A DNA stretch of 5,605 nucleotides from Sphingobacteriales bacterium (lineage in GTDB: Bacteria; Bacteroidota; Bacteroidia; Chitinophagales; Chitinophagaceae), in contig JAHEZF010000123.1 of the NCBI GenBank assembly GCA_023251215.1, positions 1-5,605 on the forward strand, in the 5' to 3' direction. Within the stretch, counting starts at the first letter, position 1, and each line of letters starts with the position of its first letter. A model generated the notes under the pieces. It was not told the origin of the DNA and did no database searches. It was given only the letters and a program-made list of their open reading frames with translations. Position numbers and translations under genes: made by a program. This document shows positions 5,140-5,605 of the stretch, in pieces.

Positions 5140-5605
5140 ATGTTAAACATCTCCCAGCGTGGCAAACAAATGCCGGCTTCTCCAATTCGTAAGCTTGTTC
5201 CTTTTGCAGAAGCAGCAAAGAAAAAAGGGATTAAAGTTTACCACCTCAATATCGGGCAGCCGGATATTGAAACACCGCCTGCTATCCTTGATGCAGTTCG
5301 CCAGGCCGATATAAAAGTGCTGGAGTACAGCCACAGTGCTGGAAATGAAAGTTACCGCCGCAAGCTGGTTCAGTATTATAAAAAAGTTGGTATTGATATT
5401 AATTATGACCAGATCATTATTACTACCGGCGGCAGCGAAGCCATTATGTTTGGTTTCTTTACCTGTTTAAATCCCGGTGATGAAGTGATCATTCCCGAAC
5501 CTTTTTATGCCAACTATAATGGCTTTGCCTGTGCTGCAGGTGTAAATGTGGTACCCATTACATCAAAAATAGAAACAGGTTTTGCCTTACCTCCTATTGA
5601 AGATT
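5140..5605 (+). CDS. Class I/II PLP-dependent aminotransferase, N-terminal part (truncated by window edge)
   Basis: Fold-type I pyridoxal-phosphate enzyme that moves an amino group between an amino acid and a 2-oxoacid, probably aspartate- or aromatic-type aminotransferase-like. The 155 complete codons seen (family length about 380-400) cover the N-terminal arm MLNISQRGKQMPASPIRKL, the substrate-side motif YHLNIGQPDIETP (34-46), YSHSAGNESYRRKL (63-76), the cofactor-phosphate loop TTGGSEAIMFGF (94-105), and NPGDEVIIPEPFYANYNGFA (110-129). The Schiff-base lysine and the Asn/Asp/Arg motifs lie beyond the window. The ATG at 5140 is chosen because it gives the usual N-terminal arm and sits just after a -7 element; the in-frame ATG at codon 11 would remove part of that arm. 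Substrate specificity cannot be read from this half. It is not cut by stops or frameshifts, and the missing end is due only to the window boundary. Confidence 0.9.
   Translation, partial: MLNISQRGKQMPASPIRKLVPFAEAAKKKGIKVYHLNIGQPDIETPPAILDAVRQADIKVLEYSHSAGNESYRRKLVQYYKKVGIDINYDQIIITTGGSEAIMFGFFTCLNPGDEVIIPEPFYANYNGFACAAGVNVVPITSKIETGFALPPIED

Noticed and set aside
5143..5334. 63-aa minus-strand open frame near the right end
   Set aside because: It is antisense to the strongly conserved aminotransferase N-terminus, which accounts for the coding signal.

Overview
The window looks like chromosomal DNA of a Bacteroidota bacterium, probably near the Chitinophagaceae/Sphingobacteriia. The reasons are a fused alpha/beta 2-oxoacid dehydrogenase E1 gene, tandem secreted DUF1573 proteins, start codons without Shine-Dalgarno sequences, and TAnnTTTG (-7) promoter elements just ahead of three start codons. 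The organism is inferred, since there is no rRNA or marker gene here. Base composition is moderately AT-rich and even, with no sign of a prophage, plasmid or genomic island.

Layout. Positions 1-948 hold a PhzF-family isomerase gene on the minus strand, with four short GC-rich palindromic repeats: one at its start codon, two in frame inside it, and one that supplies its stop codon. Positions 949-3342 (minus) hold the E1 fusion gene, 60 bases upstream of the PhzF gene and possibly co-transcribed with it. A 122-base divergent intergenic region (3343-3464) carries -7 elements facing both ways. Positions 3465-4450 (plus) hold two paralogous exported DUF1573 proteins 11 bases apart, ending at a hairpin terminator (4472-4505). 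Positions 4562-5026 (plus) hold a DinB-fold metal-binding protein. After 113 bases with no recognisable gene, a class I/II PLP aminotransferase starts at 5140 and runs off the window.

The E1 enzyme (oxidation of branched-chain or related 2-oxoacids) and the aminotransferase (amino acid/2-oxoacid exchange) are both in amino-acid/2-oxoacid metabolism, but they are separated and differently oriented, so no common pathway is claimed. I found no convincing new multi-gene system. The strongest unusual signal is the concentration of palindromic repeats in and around the PhzF gene, where repeat DNA appears to have become protein-coding sequence, translation-start leader and stop codon. No gene-free stretch exceeds 300 bases.
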